22,307 bases of DNA from assembly GCA_934376945.1 (NCBI GenBank), contig CAKRPI010000028.1:1-22307 (forward strand). Direction: 5' to 3'. Numbering within the stretch: the stretch's first letter is position 1; every line of letters begins with the position of its first letter. This document shows, one piece after another, positions 1-7,093 of the stretch. The notes beneath the pieces were generated by a model, which had not been told where the DNA came from, did not search any database, and saw nothing but the letters and a program-made list of their open reading frames with translations. The position numbers were made by a program, and so were the translations under genes. Source of the DNA: an uncultured Lachnospiraceae bacterium. GTDB lineage: Bacteria > Bacillota > Clostridia > Lachnospirales > Lachnospiraceae.

Positions 1-1114
1 AACCGTCATGGTTTAACGTATCGATCACGAGTGCGATGTACTTGCTTAAGTCGCAGCTTGTGTAGTACGGCTTCTCGAGAAGCTGAGGCGGCTGATAGAT
101 GAGGTTGGTGGTCAGCATGGAGTAGAAAAGACCTTCCTCATAAGCGCGGTCGAAGCGCTCGAGACCGTTGGTGAACAGACCAAACGTTGCGCAGATAAAA
201 ATCCGGCCGGCCTTGCGCTTTTTCAGTTCACGTGCGACATCGATCATGCTGTCTCCGGAGGAGATCATATCGTCGATGATTACGACATCCTTGCCGCTTA
301 AGTCGGCGCCGAGGAATTCGTGGGCAACGATCGGGTTTGCGCCGTTTACGATGTGTGCGTAATCACGTCTTTTATAGAACATACCCATATCTACGCCGAG
401 AATGTTTGCCATATAGATCGCACGGCTTGCAGCGCCCTCGTCCGGACTGATGATCATCAGATGCTCAGGATCACGCTTCAGGTCAGGAGCAGCACGGAAG
501 AGTCCCTTGATGAACTGGTATACAGGCTGGATTGTCTCAAAGCCATGGAGCGGAATCGCATTCTGTACACGTGGGTCATGAGCGTCAAAGGTGATGATAT
601 TATCAACTCCCATTGCTACGAGTTCCTGAAGAGCCAGTGCGCAGTCCAGGGATTCGCGGCCGTTGCGCTTATGCTGGCGGCTTTCATAGAGAAACGGCAT
701 GATGACATTGATTCGTCTTGCCTTTCCGCCTACGGCAGCAATGATACGTTTCAGATCCTGGAAGTGATCATCTGGTGACATGTGATTCGTATGACCGCAC
801 AGAGAATAAGTCAGGCTGTAATTGCAGACATCGACCAGCAGGTACAGGTCGTCTCCGCGAACGGTATCGTTGATGATGCCCTTTGCTTCTCCTGAACCGA
901 AACGCGGTACACTGGCATCGATCAGATAGGAATCTCTCGCATAGGTGCGGAGCTCCGGTGTGCCAAGATGTTCGTGTTCGCGATCTTTTCGCCATTCGAC
1001 GATGTGTGCGTCAATTTTTTTGCCGAGTGCTTCACAGCTTTTCAATGCAATAATGCCAAGCTTCCCGACTGGAATTGTTTCCACATTGCGTTCATAGCCA
1101 GATTGGAATTCCAT
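1..1114 (-). CDS. prs: Ribose-phosphate pyrophosphokinase (PRPP synthetase), 3' end outside window
   Basis: Makes PRPP from ribose 5-phosphate and ATP in the cytoplasm, feeding purine, pyrimidine, His, Trp and NAD synthesis. I translated it from the ATG at 1112-1114 (protein begins MEFQSGYERNVETIPVGKLG); a GGAGG lies 11 nt upstream (1126-1130). 371 codons are present and it is open at the left edge. The PRPP-binding loop of type I phosphoribosyltransferases is clear: VVIIDDMISSGDS, with the two Asp at residues 281-282. Upstream are a substrate-site-like stretch (MPFLYESRQHKRNGRESL) and SPDEGAASRA. It is divergent from the classic ~315-residue enzyme: there is an N-terminal extension, and the classic YARQDRK loop reads ESRQHKR. 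This matches the longer family annotated as PRPP synthetase in Lachnospiraceae. It is last in the murC-dnaD-dnaI-prs run but has its own promoter and leader. Confidence 0.9.
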   Translation of the reverse strand, partial: MEFQSGYERNVETIPVGKLGIIALKSCEALGKKIDAHIVEWRKDREHEHLGTPELRTYARDSYLIDASVPRFGSGEAKGIINDTVRGDDLYLLVDVCNYSLTYSLCGHTNHMSPDDHFQDLKRIIAAVGGKARRINVIMPFLYESRQHKRNGRESLDCALALQELVAMGVDNIITFDAHDPRVQNAIPLHGFETIQPVYQFIKGLFRAAPDLKRDPEHLMIISPDEGAASRAIYMANILGVDMGMFYKRRDYAHIVNGANPIVAHEFLGADLSGKDVVIIDDMISSGDSMIDVARELKKRKAGRIFICATFGLFTNGLERFDRAYEEGLFYSMLTTNLIYQPPQLLEKPYYTSCDLSKYIALVIDTLNHDG

Positions 1115-1138
1115 AGTGTAATAATCCTCCAAAAGTAG

Positions 1139-1311
1139 CAGATACGGCTTCTTTCGGAAAAATAAGAAAATATTCCGAAGGAGGCGGCATCTGATTATAT
1201 GGTGTATATGGGTGGTAAGTTGCCAAAAACAGCATCAGACTGCAGGATGTGTCCGCGTGATGCGGAATTTTACAGAGTATGTCTGCAACCTGACGCGGCA
1301 GCAGATGCTGC
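1139..1311 (-). promoter_or_regulatory. Structured prs leader, possible attenuator
   Basis: Four pairings are visible in the transcript. (a) At the 5' end, GCAGC-AUCT-GCTGC (1311 to 1298). (b) GCATCA (1263-1258) with TGATGC (1237-1232), plus an inner GAC/GTC, followed after UG by five U (1229-1225): terminator-like but with a 4-nt bulge. (c) CAGCATC (1310-1304) is a perfect 7-nt complement of GATGCTG (1236-1230), so it competes with both (a) and (b). (d) A long imperfect hairpin 1193-1139, whose core is TTCGGAA/TTCCGAA with an outer CAGAT/ATCTG, ends 8 nt before the GGAGG. No known riboswitch class was recognised. The competing stems are seen; regulation is inferred. Confidence 0.45.
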
Positions 1312-1317
1312 GCTTAC

Positions 1318-1345
1318 ATTTTACCATAAAAAAATAATCGGTCAA
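1318..1345 (-). promoter_or_regulatory. Promoter of prs
   Basis: Read on the minus strand: -35 TTGACC (1340-1345), 16-nt spacer, -10 TAAAAT (1318-1323) preceded by TGG, which gives an extended -10. The -35 overlaps the dnaI stop codon (1342-1344), so prs can be transcribed independently of the genes upstream. The start would fall near 1311, giving a leader of about 197 nt. Confidence 0.7.
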
Positions 1346-2364
1346 CCCCTGCCCCCTGATAATTTTTTCTGAATACGAATATCATCGCCGATCAGACGCA
1401 GCATTGTGTATGAGCTGGAAATGCGGGAGAAGATTCGTTCGGAATACGTATCTGCAAAGGTGCCAAGCGACAGGTTGGTTGAGATCAGCGTACTTTTGCG
1501 GCGCAAAATCCGTTCGTTTAAAACGAGAAAAAGCTGAGAGGAAACGAATGAATTGACGAGCTCCGTACCCAGATCGTCAATGATCAGAAGATCGCATTCA
1601 AAAATATGCTGCTCCAGTTCCTGCTGGGAGGCGGTATCACTGCGGCCGAAGGTGCTGTCTGCAAAAAGCTCAAACAGTCGGAAGGCAGAAAAATAGATGA
1701 CAGAATGTGTGCTTTCAATCAGTTCTTTCGCAATGCAGTGCGAGAGAAAGGTTTTTCCAAGGCCGGTGTCTCCGTAGAGAAAGAGATTTTCAAACTGACT
1801 GTCAAAATTCCGGACGAAGGCAAGGCTTGTTTCCAGGGCATGCTCTGCGGTCTGTCGCGCAGTCAGTCCGGTGAGCGGATCCGGTGTAAGATCCGGATAG
1901 TAATCGAGGGAAAATGCAGAAAAATTTTCTGATTTTAATATTTCCCGCAGATTTGACTGCATGTAGAGCAGGTCAATGATGGCCTGACGGAAGCAGTGAC
2001 ATTTTTCATTGCCGATGTAGCCGGTGTCATGGCAGTCAGGACAGCGACAGACGGGATCAAGGTAGTTGACCGGAAAGCCGGCCTCCTGTAAAAGAACGGT
2101 GCGGCGCCTGGAGAGCAGCTCGATCGTCTGGCGCAGCTGTTTGAGAACACTGCTGCTTTTGCCGGCGGCTTCAGCGTCTCCGTACAGGAGTATGCGTTTT
2201 GCACAGGCGGTGCTGGCAGAAGCGATCTGCGCATCGATCTGCGCAAATTCCGGGATTTTTTCGTAAACCTCTGTCTGTCTTCTGGCATGCTCTTCGTGGT
2301 TTCTGGACTGCTGGCGCTGATAATCACGCATGATGGTATTGTATTGTGTGTTGGTCAGTCCCAT
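1342..2364 (-). CDS. dnaI: DnaI/DnaC-type helicase loader ATPase
   Basis: AAA+ ATPase that loads the replicative helicase (DnaB/DnaC type) onto origin DNA or restarted forks. 340 residues, start ATG at 2364 with AAGGAG upstream. A helical N-terminal part (1-95) probably contacts the helicase. A Cys cluster follows (C106, C108, C111, C122, C124, pattern CxC..C...CHC), the zinc site typical of Firmicute DnaI. The ATPase domain has Walker A GDTGLGKT (198-205), Walker B LLIIDDLG (259-266), and further on a sensor-type STNLS. It lies 9 nt after dnaD, so the two are co-transcribed, as primosome partners usually are in Clostridia. Its stop codon sits inside the prs -35. Confidence 0.92.
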   Translation of the reverse strand: MGLTNTQYNTIMRDYQRQQSRNHEEHARRQTEVYEKIPEFAQIDAQIASASTACAKRILLYGDAEAAGKSSSVLKQLRQTIELLSRRRTVLLQEAGFPVNYLDPVCRCPDCHDTGYIGNEKCHCFRQAIIDLLYMQSNLREILKSENFSAFSLDYYPDLTPDPLTGLTARQTAEHALETSLAFVRNFDSQFENLFLYGDTGLGKTFLSHCIAKELIESTHSVIYFSAFRLFELFADSTFGRSDTASQQELEQHIFECDLLIIDDLGTELVNSFVSSQLFLVLNERILRRKSTLISTNLSLGTFADTYSERIFSRISSSYTMLRLIGDDIRIQKKLSGGRG

Positions 2365-2373
2365 AGTATCTCC

Positions 2374-3471
2374 TTATGAATGACCGAGCAGCTGCTTTTC
2401 CAGCTGACTGTAATCATATTCACGCTGTGTAAAGTTGTTGAAACGGTTTCCGGAGGCTTTTGCAGGCTGCGGATCATTTTTTTTCTGATCGGCGCGGCGC
2501 TGCTGTTCTTCGGTGCGGATCTGGTCGAGGCGTTTGATATCATCGAGGGAAGAAACACCGTTTTTGTTCCATTGCCGCAGGATCTTATTTGCATATTCAA
2601 AGCTTGGCTGGTGAATCTGGCGGATCGTGCGGTTGCAGGCTTCAATGATGATATCAAGGGTAAAATCATATTCCTTGAACCAGCGCGACATGATTTCAAT
2701 TTCCGGTGCCGCCGGACTGCGCCCTTTGATTCCGAAGGTATTCAGAATCGTGAAGTAATTTTTGTTGTAAAGATTTGATTCCTGTCTGGCCTGTGCAACG
2801 TTGGTGATTCCTGCCTCGGCCCAGGAAAGCGCCACACGGCGCATATAGTGGCGGCTGAAGGAACCCTTTGAAATACAGTATTCCAGAAGATAGATGATCA
2901 GGTCAGAGGAAAATTTCAGGGTATCATAATAATATACAAAATCAGACTGCTCGGTGGAGGTCAGCGGACGCTGCAGATACTGCTCGGCAACGAAAAACAT
3001 CTGACGGACATCCTCCTGACCGGCAAGAGCGGCAACGCGGTCACGGGTGACCGCAGCAGACGGATCGGTGGAAGAATCCTTGGAAGAACCAGAGGTATCC
3101 ATACCGGCATCGTTTTCCGGCTGCTTTGAAGAACCAGAAAAGTCGGTAAAAACGGAAACGGACGATTCCGGATCGTCCGTGGCAGAGGGAAGATCCGAAA
3201 AGGTGATCGAATGGATCACGCCTCCGGAGGATGCCTTGATATGGATGAGATCCTGCTTTTCCCAATAGGAAAGCGCTCTCTGGATATCTTTATCCGTATG
3301 GTCAAGTGCGTCTGCAATGGAGGACAGGGACAGATCACGTCCGGTATTGGCGCATCGGAGCAGATATAAATACACTTTGACAAATTCTCCGTTTGCCTGC
3401 GGCATATACTGGTCAATAAAAGCATTTTTTACAACTGTGACACCCTCAGGGGTATCGGTATAGATTTTCAT
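2374..3471 (-). CDS. dnaD: DnaD-domain replication initiation protein
   Basis: Primosome protein that binds and remodels DNA and helps recruit DnaI and the helicase. 365 residues. An N-terminal winged-helix region spans about 10-92. A Ser/Asp-rich linker (95-142) contains two SGSSK-like units. Two DnaB_2-type helical domains follow: about 150-222 (with YYYDTLKFSSDLIIYLLEYC) and about 237-312 (with FEYANKILRQWNKNGV, the usual end motif). The C-terminal tail is charged, rich in Lys, Gln and Arg. Two tandem domains are characteristic of the clostridial form, which replaces both DnaB and DnaD of Bacillus. The RBS is weak (GAGAGTGG). The upstream spacer is crowded with DnaA boxes, suggesting DnaA controls this operon. 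Confidence 0.9.
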   Translation of the reverse strand: MKIYTDTPEGVTVVKNAFIDQYMPQANGEFVKVYLYLLRCANTGRDLSLSSIADALDHTDKDIQRALSYWEKQDLIHIKASSGGVIHSITFSDLPSATDDPESSVSVFTDFSGSSKQPENDAGMDTSGSSKDSSTDPSAAVTRDRVAALAGQEDVRQMFFVAEQYLQRPLTSTEQSDFVYYYDTLKFSSDLIIYLLEYCISKGSFSRHYMRRVALSWAEAGITNVAQARQESNLYNKNYFTILNTFGIKGRSPAAPEIEIMSRWFKEYDFTLDIIIEACNRTIRQIHQPSFEYANKILRQWNKNGVSSLDDIKRLDQIRTEEQQRRADQKKNDPQPAKASGNRFNNFTQREYDYSQLEKQLLGHS

Positions 3472-3515
3472 AATCAGATTCCACTCTCTTTATATTTTTG
3501 CGATGACAAGGTAAC

Positions 3516-3565
3516 GTCTCAGACGGCAGTTTGCAGGCGTATCAGCAGTGCAGTCTGTCTGAGAC
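3516..3565 (-). repeat. Inverted repeat in the dnaD leader
   Basis: GTCTCAGAC (3516-3524) and GTCTGAGAC (3557-3565) are perfect 9-nt complements with a 32-nt loop. There is no T tract on either side, so it is not an ordinary terminator. It lies between the putative dnaD promoter and the dnaD start, so it would fold in the 5' leader. It could also be a protein-binding site. Confidence 0.5.
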
Positions 3566-3571
3566 TATGAT

Positions 3572-3602
3572 ATCATATCCCGCATAAAAATAGAACAGGC
3601 AA
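3572..3602 (-). promoter_or_regulatory. Possible dnaD-dnaI promoter
   Basis: On the minus strand there is TTGCCT (3597-3602), a long 19-nt spacer, and TATGAT (3572-3577). The -10 is half of a perfect 12-bp palindrome, TATGATATCATA (3566-3577). The fit is weak. Its position, just downstream of the tandem DnaA boxes for this direction of transcription, is what makes it plausible. Confidence 0.35.
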
Positions 3603-3619
3603 AACTTAGGACATCTTAA

Positions 3620-3804
3620 AGTGGATAAAAATTGTGGATAATGTGGACAGTGTGGATAAATGGTTGACAATAACGAGATGTATCTGCGAAAGATAGCGAA
3701 AAACAGAGAATTAAGGGAGATGTTATGTAAAACGGAGTATCCACAAAAAAATCCACACGGATGTGCAGAAAAAATGTGCATAACCGTGTGGATAATGTGG
3801 ATAA
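3620..3804. promoter_or_regulatory. Cluster of DnaA boxes between murC and dnaD
   Basis: The consensus DnaA box TTATCCACA (reverse complement TGTGGATAA) occurs perfectly at 3633-3641, 3651-3659, 3787-3795 and 3796-3804. One-mismatch copies are at 3620-3628 (AGTGGATAA), 3737-3745 (GTATCCACA, opposite orientation) and 3775-3783 (TGTGCATAA). Two-mismatch copies are at 3642-3650 (TGTGGACAG) and 3749-3757 (AAATCCACA). Three boxes at 3633-3659 abut with no gap, as do the two at 3787-3804, which end against the murC stop codon. With 262,144 possible 9-mers, four exact hits in 185 bases are very unlikely by chance. Likely roles are DnaA-dependent control of dnaD-dnaI, DnaA titration, or less likely an origin. 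No dnaA or dnaN gene is in view. Confidence 0.85.
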
Positions 3805-5181
3805 CTACATGCCAAGCAGATTTTCGCCTATTTTTACTACATCTCCGGCACCCATAGTTATCAACAGGTCTCCGGGGATACAGTGTTCAAGAAGAAAATT
3901 TTCAATTTCATCAAAGGTCGGGAAATAATAGGCTTCTTTTCCCATTGCTTCAAGCTTTTCGCGGATGTTATCGGAGCTGATGCCGAGCGTATCCGTTTCT
4001 CTTGCGGCATAAATGGGAGCAAGAACGATTTTGTCCGCATGGGAGAGTGCTTCCACGAATTCATCGAGGAGCGCCTTAGTACGTGTATAGGTATGCGGCT
4101 GGAAGACGCACCAGAGATTTTTAGCCGGGATCTTCCGCGCCGCCTGAAGAGTTGCCCGGATCTCGGTCGGATGATGCGCATAATCATCGATGATCGTCAC
4201 ACCGCCGATCTCGCCCTTTTTCTGGAAACGGCGATCAGTGCCGTGGAAGCTGAGCAGTCCTTCTGCCATGACATCGGCTGGAATGCCGAGGAGATCGCCG
4301 GCAGCCAGTGCGGAGACGGCGTTTGCCACGTTGTGTTCGCCCGGAACGGAAAGAGAGAAGTGGCCGATGACCGTGCCGTTTTTCGTCAGATCAAAGCTGC
4401 CGCAGCCGATGGAATCATAGGTGACCGCAGCTGCTTGATAGTCGCCGTTTCCGACACCGAAGGTGACAATGCGGCAGTTCAGATCCTCTGTGATCTCAGT
4501 GAGATTCGGGATCGCAGCATTTAAGATCAGGGTGCCGTCAGATGGGAGGCGTTTTGCGAACAGATGGAAGGAATGGCGGATGTCATCGAGATCCTTGAAG
4601 AAGTCAAGATGATCTGCGTCGATATTCAGAATAATCGCAATCTTCGGATACAGGGAAAGAAAGCTGTTGGTGTATTCACAGGCTTCCGTGATAAAGTTTT
4701 CGGAATGGCCGATACGTACGTTTCCGCCGATGGAAGGCAGGATACCGCCTACCGAGATGGTGGGATCCATGTCTGCGTGCATGAGGATATGAGAGAGCAT
4801 GGAGGTTGTTGTGGTTTTTCCGTGGGTGCCGGAAACTGCGATCGGCATTTCATAGTTGGTCATGAGTTCTCCAAGCAGTTCGGCACGGGTCAGCATCGGA
4901 ATGTTTTTTTCTTTTACAGCCGCAAATTCAGGGTTGTCCGGATGAATAGCGGCGGTATAGACAACGACATCAATATCGTCCGTGATGTTTGCCGCAGCCT
5001 GCGGATAATGGATCGTGGCACCGAGGTTGGTCAGCCAGCGGGTCAGCTCGGACTGGTGTGCGTCAGAACCGGATACGGTAAAGCCGCGGCGCAGCAGAAC
5101 TGCAGCAAGACCACTCATGCTGATACCACCGATTCCGATAAAGTGAATATGTACGGGTTGATCATATTTTATCTGATACAT
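3805..5181 (-). CDS. murC: UDP-N-acetylmuramate--L-alanine ligase
   Basis: ATP-dependent addition of L-Ala to UDP-MurNAc, the first step of the peptidoglycan stem peptide, in the cytoplasm. 458 residues, the usual length. I start it at the ATG at 5181 (MYQIKYDQPVHIHFIG) because AAGGAG lies 9 nt upstream; an in-frame start at 5250 would add 23 unlike-family residues. Visible are the N-terminal UDP-binding GIGGISMSG (16-24), the P-loop GTHGKTTT (118-125), NIDADHLDFF in the central ligase domain, and DDYAHHPTEI plus FQPHTYTRTK in the C-terminal domain. It has its own promoter and leader. No terminator follows it, so transcription can run through the DnaA-box region into dnaD. Confidence 0.95.
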   Translation of the reverse strand: MYQIKYDQPVHIHFIGIGGISMSGLAAVLLRRGFTVSGSDAHQSELTRWLTNLGATIHYPQAAANITDDIDVVVYTAAIHPDNPEFAAVKEKNIPMLTRAELLGELMTNYEMPIAVSGTHGKTTTTSMLSHILMHADMDPTISVGGILPSIGGNVRIGHSENFITEACEYTNSFLSLYPKIAIILNIDADHLDFFKDLDDIRHSFHLFAKRLPSDGTLILNAAIPNLTEITEDLNCRIVTFGVGNGDYQAAAVTYDSIGCGSFDLTKNGTVIGHFSLSVPGEHNVANAVSALAAGDLLGIPADVMAEGLLSFHGTDRRFQKKGEIGGVTIIDDYAHHPTEIRATLQAARKIPAKNLWCVFQPHTYTRTKALLDEFVEALSHADKIVLAPIYAARETDTLGISSDNIREKLEAMGKEAYYFPTFDEIENFLLEHCIPGDLLITMGAGDVVKIGENLLGM

Positions 5182-5249
5182 TTTAGAAAACTCCTTTGTT
5201 AGATTTAACCAGGGCGGAAAAGCAGCCGATTGGTTAGGAACAGATAGCA

Positions 5250-5271
5250 AAGCGGATCGCGAATATCCGCC
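5250..5271. repeat. Dispersed hairpin repeat, copy 1 (murC leader)
   Basis: GCGGAT-CGCGAAT-ATCCGC (5252-5270): a 6-bp perfect stem with a 7-nt loop. It shares the GCGAATATCC core with the copies at 20115-20137 and 20184-20208 and is related to the one at 19137-19158. Here it lies in the 5' leader of murC, about 70 nt before its start. Confidence 0.6.
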
Positions 5272-5301
5272 TGACTGTCAGAATTACTGATTTTCGTTTT
5301 C

Positions 5302-5330
5302 ATTATACACTTTCGCAGGAAGATTGCCAA
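5302..5330 (-). promoter_or_regulatory. Promoter of murC
   Basis: Minus strand: -35 TTGGCA (5325-5330), exactly 17 nt, -10 TATAAT (5302-5307). A near-consensus sigma-A promoter, giving a leader of roughly 115 nt that includes the copy 1 hairpin. Confidence 0.8.
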
Positions 5331-5642
5331 CCTGTTAAATATACAGAATCAAATAAGAAAAAAACTTGTTTTTCAAAGAAAAAGCAGCAAAAGAGAAGAG
5401 GAATGAATTATCAGACAACCTGTGATTATTCGTGCAGAAGTGTGAAAGGAACTGTATAAATGCAAGCGTTTTCCCGTCTGTATGCACAGAAGTAAAAGTA
5501 AGGAATAGTAAAAATTCACAAAAAACATAGGAAATACAGCAAAAGAATCGAACAGAAATGATAGCGCTAATTTTCGACAAATTCCGGAAGTTGAGCTATT
5601 TATAGTAAAAACACTTCTAAAGAGGAGAAAAAATTGTAAAAT
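5331..5642. other. AT-rich divergent spacer, no gene seen
   Basis: This stretch between the murC promoter and the glgC promoter is A-rich on the plus strand. Reading frames on both strands are short, lack convincing ribosome sites and look like no known protein. A 12-codon frame at 5460-5495 has AAAGGA 9 nt upstream but nothing else supports it. No repeat or RNA gene was recognised. Confidence 0.5.
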
Positions 5643-5664
5643 ATGTTCACTATTTACAGAACAT
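5643..5664. promoter_or_regulatory. Palindrome over the glgC -35, possible operator
   Basis: ATGTTC (5643-5648), 10-nt gap, GAACAT (5659-5664): a perfect dyad that covers the -35 and half of the spacer of the glgC promoter, the usual place for a repressor site. The binding protein is unknown. Confidence 0.4.
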
Positions 5665-5674
5665 GTGATATAAT
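5646..5674 (+). promoter_or_regulatory. Promoter of glgC-glgD
   Basis: -35 TTCACT (5646-5651), 17-nt spacer, -10 TATAAT (5669-5674). The -10 is perfect and the -35 weak, which suits an activated or repressible promoter. The leader would be about 140 nt. Confidence 0.6.
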
Positions 5675-5737
5675 ACTTAAAATCGTAATAAAATTCAGAG
5701 ATAAAATCAAATCTGAGGACGATTCAGTGGCCGGATA

Positions 5738-5758
5738 GCTGTACAAGGGCGGTACAGC
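5738..5758 (+). repeat. Hairpin in the glgC leader
   Basis: GCTGTAC-AAGGGCG-GTACAGC: a perfect 7-bp stem with a 7-nt loop, in the 5' leader about 60 nt before the start codon. No U tract follows, so it is not a terminator. A second weak pairing, TCAGA/TCTGA, lies just upstream. It matches no riboswitch I recognise. Confidence 0.45.
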
Positions 5759-5818
5759 AAAGTGAAAGTGCATATTTTTACAAAAAGGCTGCTTCAGAAT
5801 GAATAAAGAGGTGATCAT

Positions 5819-7093
5819 GTGATAAAAAAAGAGATGATAGCAATGCTTTTGGCCGGAGGCCAGGGAAGCCGGCTTGGTGTTCTGACTTCGAAGGTTGCAA
5901 AACCGGCGGTTGCGTTCGGCGGCAAGTATCGGATTATTGATTTTCCGCTTAGCAACTGTATCAATTCCGGAATTGATACAGTCGGGGTACTGACACAGTA
6001 TCAGCCGCTTCGTCTGAATACACATATCGGAATCGGAATTCCATGGGATTTGGATAAAAATGTCGGCGGCGTTACGGTGCTTCCGCCTTATGAGAAGGTT
6101 GGAAAGACAGAATGGTACACGGGTACGGCAAATGCCATTTATCAGAATCTTGCATATATGGAATCCTTTCATCCGGATTATGTGCTGATTCTTTCAGGTG
6201 ACCATATTTACAAGATGGATTATGAGGTTATGCTGGATTACCATAAGGCGCACAATGCAGATGTGAGCATTGCCGTAATGCCGGTTCCGCAGGAGGAAGC
6301 GAGCCGTTTTGGTATTGTGGTAACGGATGGGAACGGACGTATCACGGAATTTCAGGAGAAGCCGAAACAGCCAAAGAGCAATCTTGCATCGATGGGGATC
6401 TACATATTCAGCTGGAAAGCGCTTAAGGAAGCGCTTGTGACGCTTTCTGAGCAGAGCAACTGTGACTTTGGAAAGCATATCATTCCGTATTGCCATGAAA
6501 AGGGCGAGCGGCTGGTTGCGTATGAGTACAATGGCTACTGGAAGGATGTCGGAACACTTGGCTCCTACTGGGAAGCAAATATGGAGCTGATCGATATCAT
6601 TCCTGAGTTTAATCTGTACGAAGAATTCTGGAAGATTTATACGAAAAATGATATTCTTCCGCCACAGTATGTTTCGGAGGATGCGGTGCTTGACCGTTGC
6701 CTGATCGGAGATGGGACGGAAATTTACGGAGAGGTACACAATTCCATTATCGGCTGTGGGGTCATGATTGAAGAAGGTGCGATCGTACGTGATTCTATTA
6801 TCATGGAGAATGCAGTGATCCATGCGGGAGCAGTGATTGACAAGGCAATCATTGCCGAGTATGCGGAGATTGGTGAGCATGCTCAGCTTGGTGTCGGCGA
6901 GGAGGTACCAAATAAAGTAAAACCGGCAATTTATTCCTTTGGTCTTACGGTGATCGGAGAAAAGGCAGTCGTGCCGCCTGATGTGAAGATTGGTAAAAAT
7001 ACAGCAGTTACGGGAGTGACGGTGCCGGAGGATTATCCGGACGGCCTGCTTGCAGGCGGTGAGATCTTAGATAAGGCAGGTGACGTGGAATGA
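5819..7093 (+). CDS. glgC: Glucose-1-phosphate adenylyltransferase, catalytic subunit
   Basis: Makes ADP-glucose from glucose 1-phosphate and ATP, the committed step of bacterial glycogen synthesis. 424 residues. The GTG at 5819 is preferred: AGAGG lies 7 nt upstream, and the resulting [19 protein letters not shown] lines up with family N-termini. The nucleotide-binding loop LAGGQGSRL (11-19) is intact. Further on come [11 protein letters not shown] (41-51), GTANAIYQN (102-110), [10 protein letters not shown] (126-135) with the catalytic Asp 128, an EKP...MGIYIF sugar-phosphate region, and [13 protein letters not shown]. The C-terminal third (about 300-424) has left-handed beta-helix hexad repeats. 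It overlaps glgD by ATGA, so the two are translationally coupled and probably form a hetero-oligomer. Confidence 0.95.
   Translation: MIKKEMIAMLLAGGQGSRLGVLTSKVAKPAVAFGGKYRIIDFPLSNCINSGIDTVGVLTQYQPLRLNTHIGIGIPWDLDKNVGGVTVLPPYEKVGKTEWYTGTANAIYQNLAYMESFHPDYVLILSGDHIYKMDYEVMLDYHKAHNADVSIAVMPVPQEEASRFGIVVTDGNGRITEFQEKPKQPKSNLASMGIYIFSWKALKEALVTLSEQSNCDFGKHIIPYCHEKGERLVAYEYNGYWKDVGTLGSYWEANMELIDIIPEFNLYEEFWKIYTKNDILPPQYVSEDAVLDRCLIGDGTEIYGEVHNSIIGCGVMIEEGAIVRDSIIMENAVIHAGAVIDKAIIAEYAEIGEHAQLGVGEEVPNKVKPAIYSFGLTVIGEKAVVPPDVKIGKNTAVTGVTVPEDYPDGLLAGGEILDKAGDVE

Noticed and set aside
3472..3804. Chromosomal origin (oriC)
   Set aside because: The DnaA boxes fit, but no dnaA, dnaN, rpmH or gyr gene is in view, murC and dnaD run the same way across the spacer, and I see no clear AT-rich unwinding element. 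Kept as a DnaA-box cluster only.
3660..3857. Small plus-strand reading frame through the DnaA-box region, and an opposite one at 3542-3781
   Set aside because: Both run through the box array. They have no good ribosome site and no recognisable protein; the plus one also enters the murC 3' end in antisense.
5460..5495. 12-codon leader peptide with AAAGGA upstream
   Set aside because: It lies before the likely glgC promoter, so it would not be in the glg transcript, and no other promoter was seen.
5335..5580. 81-codon minus-strand frame in the murC-glgC spacer
   Set aside because: It starts at a TTG without a ribosome site, and its composition is just that of AT-rich DNA.
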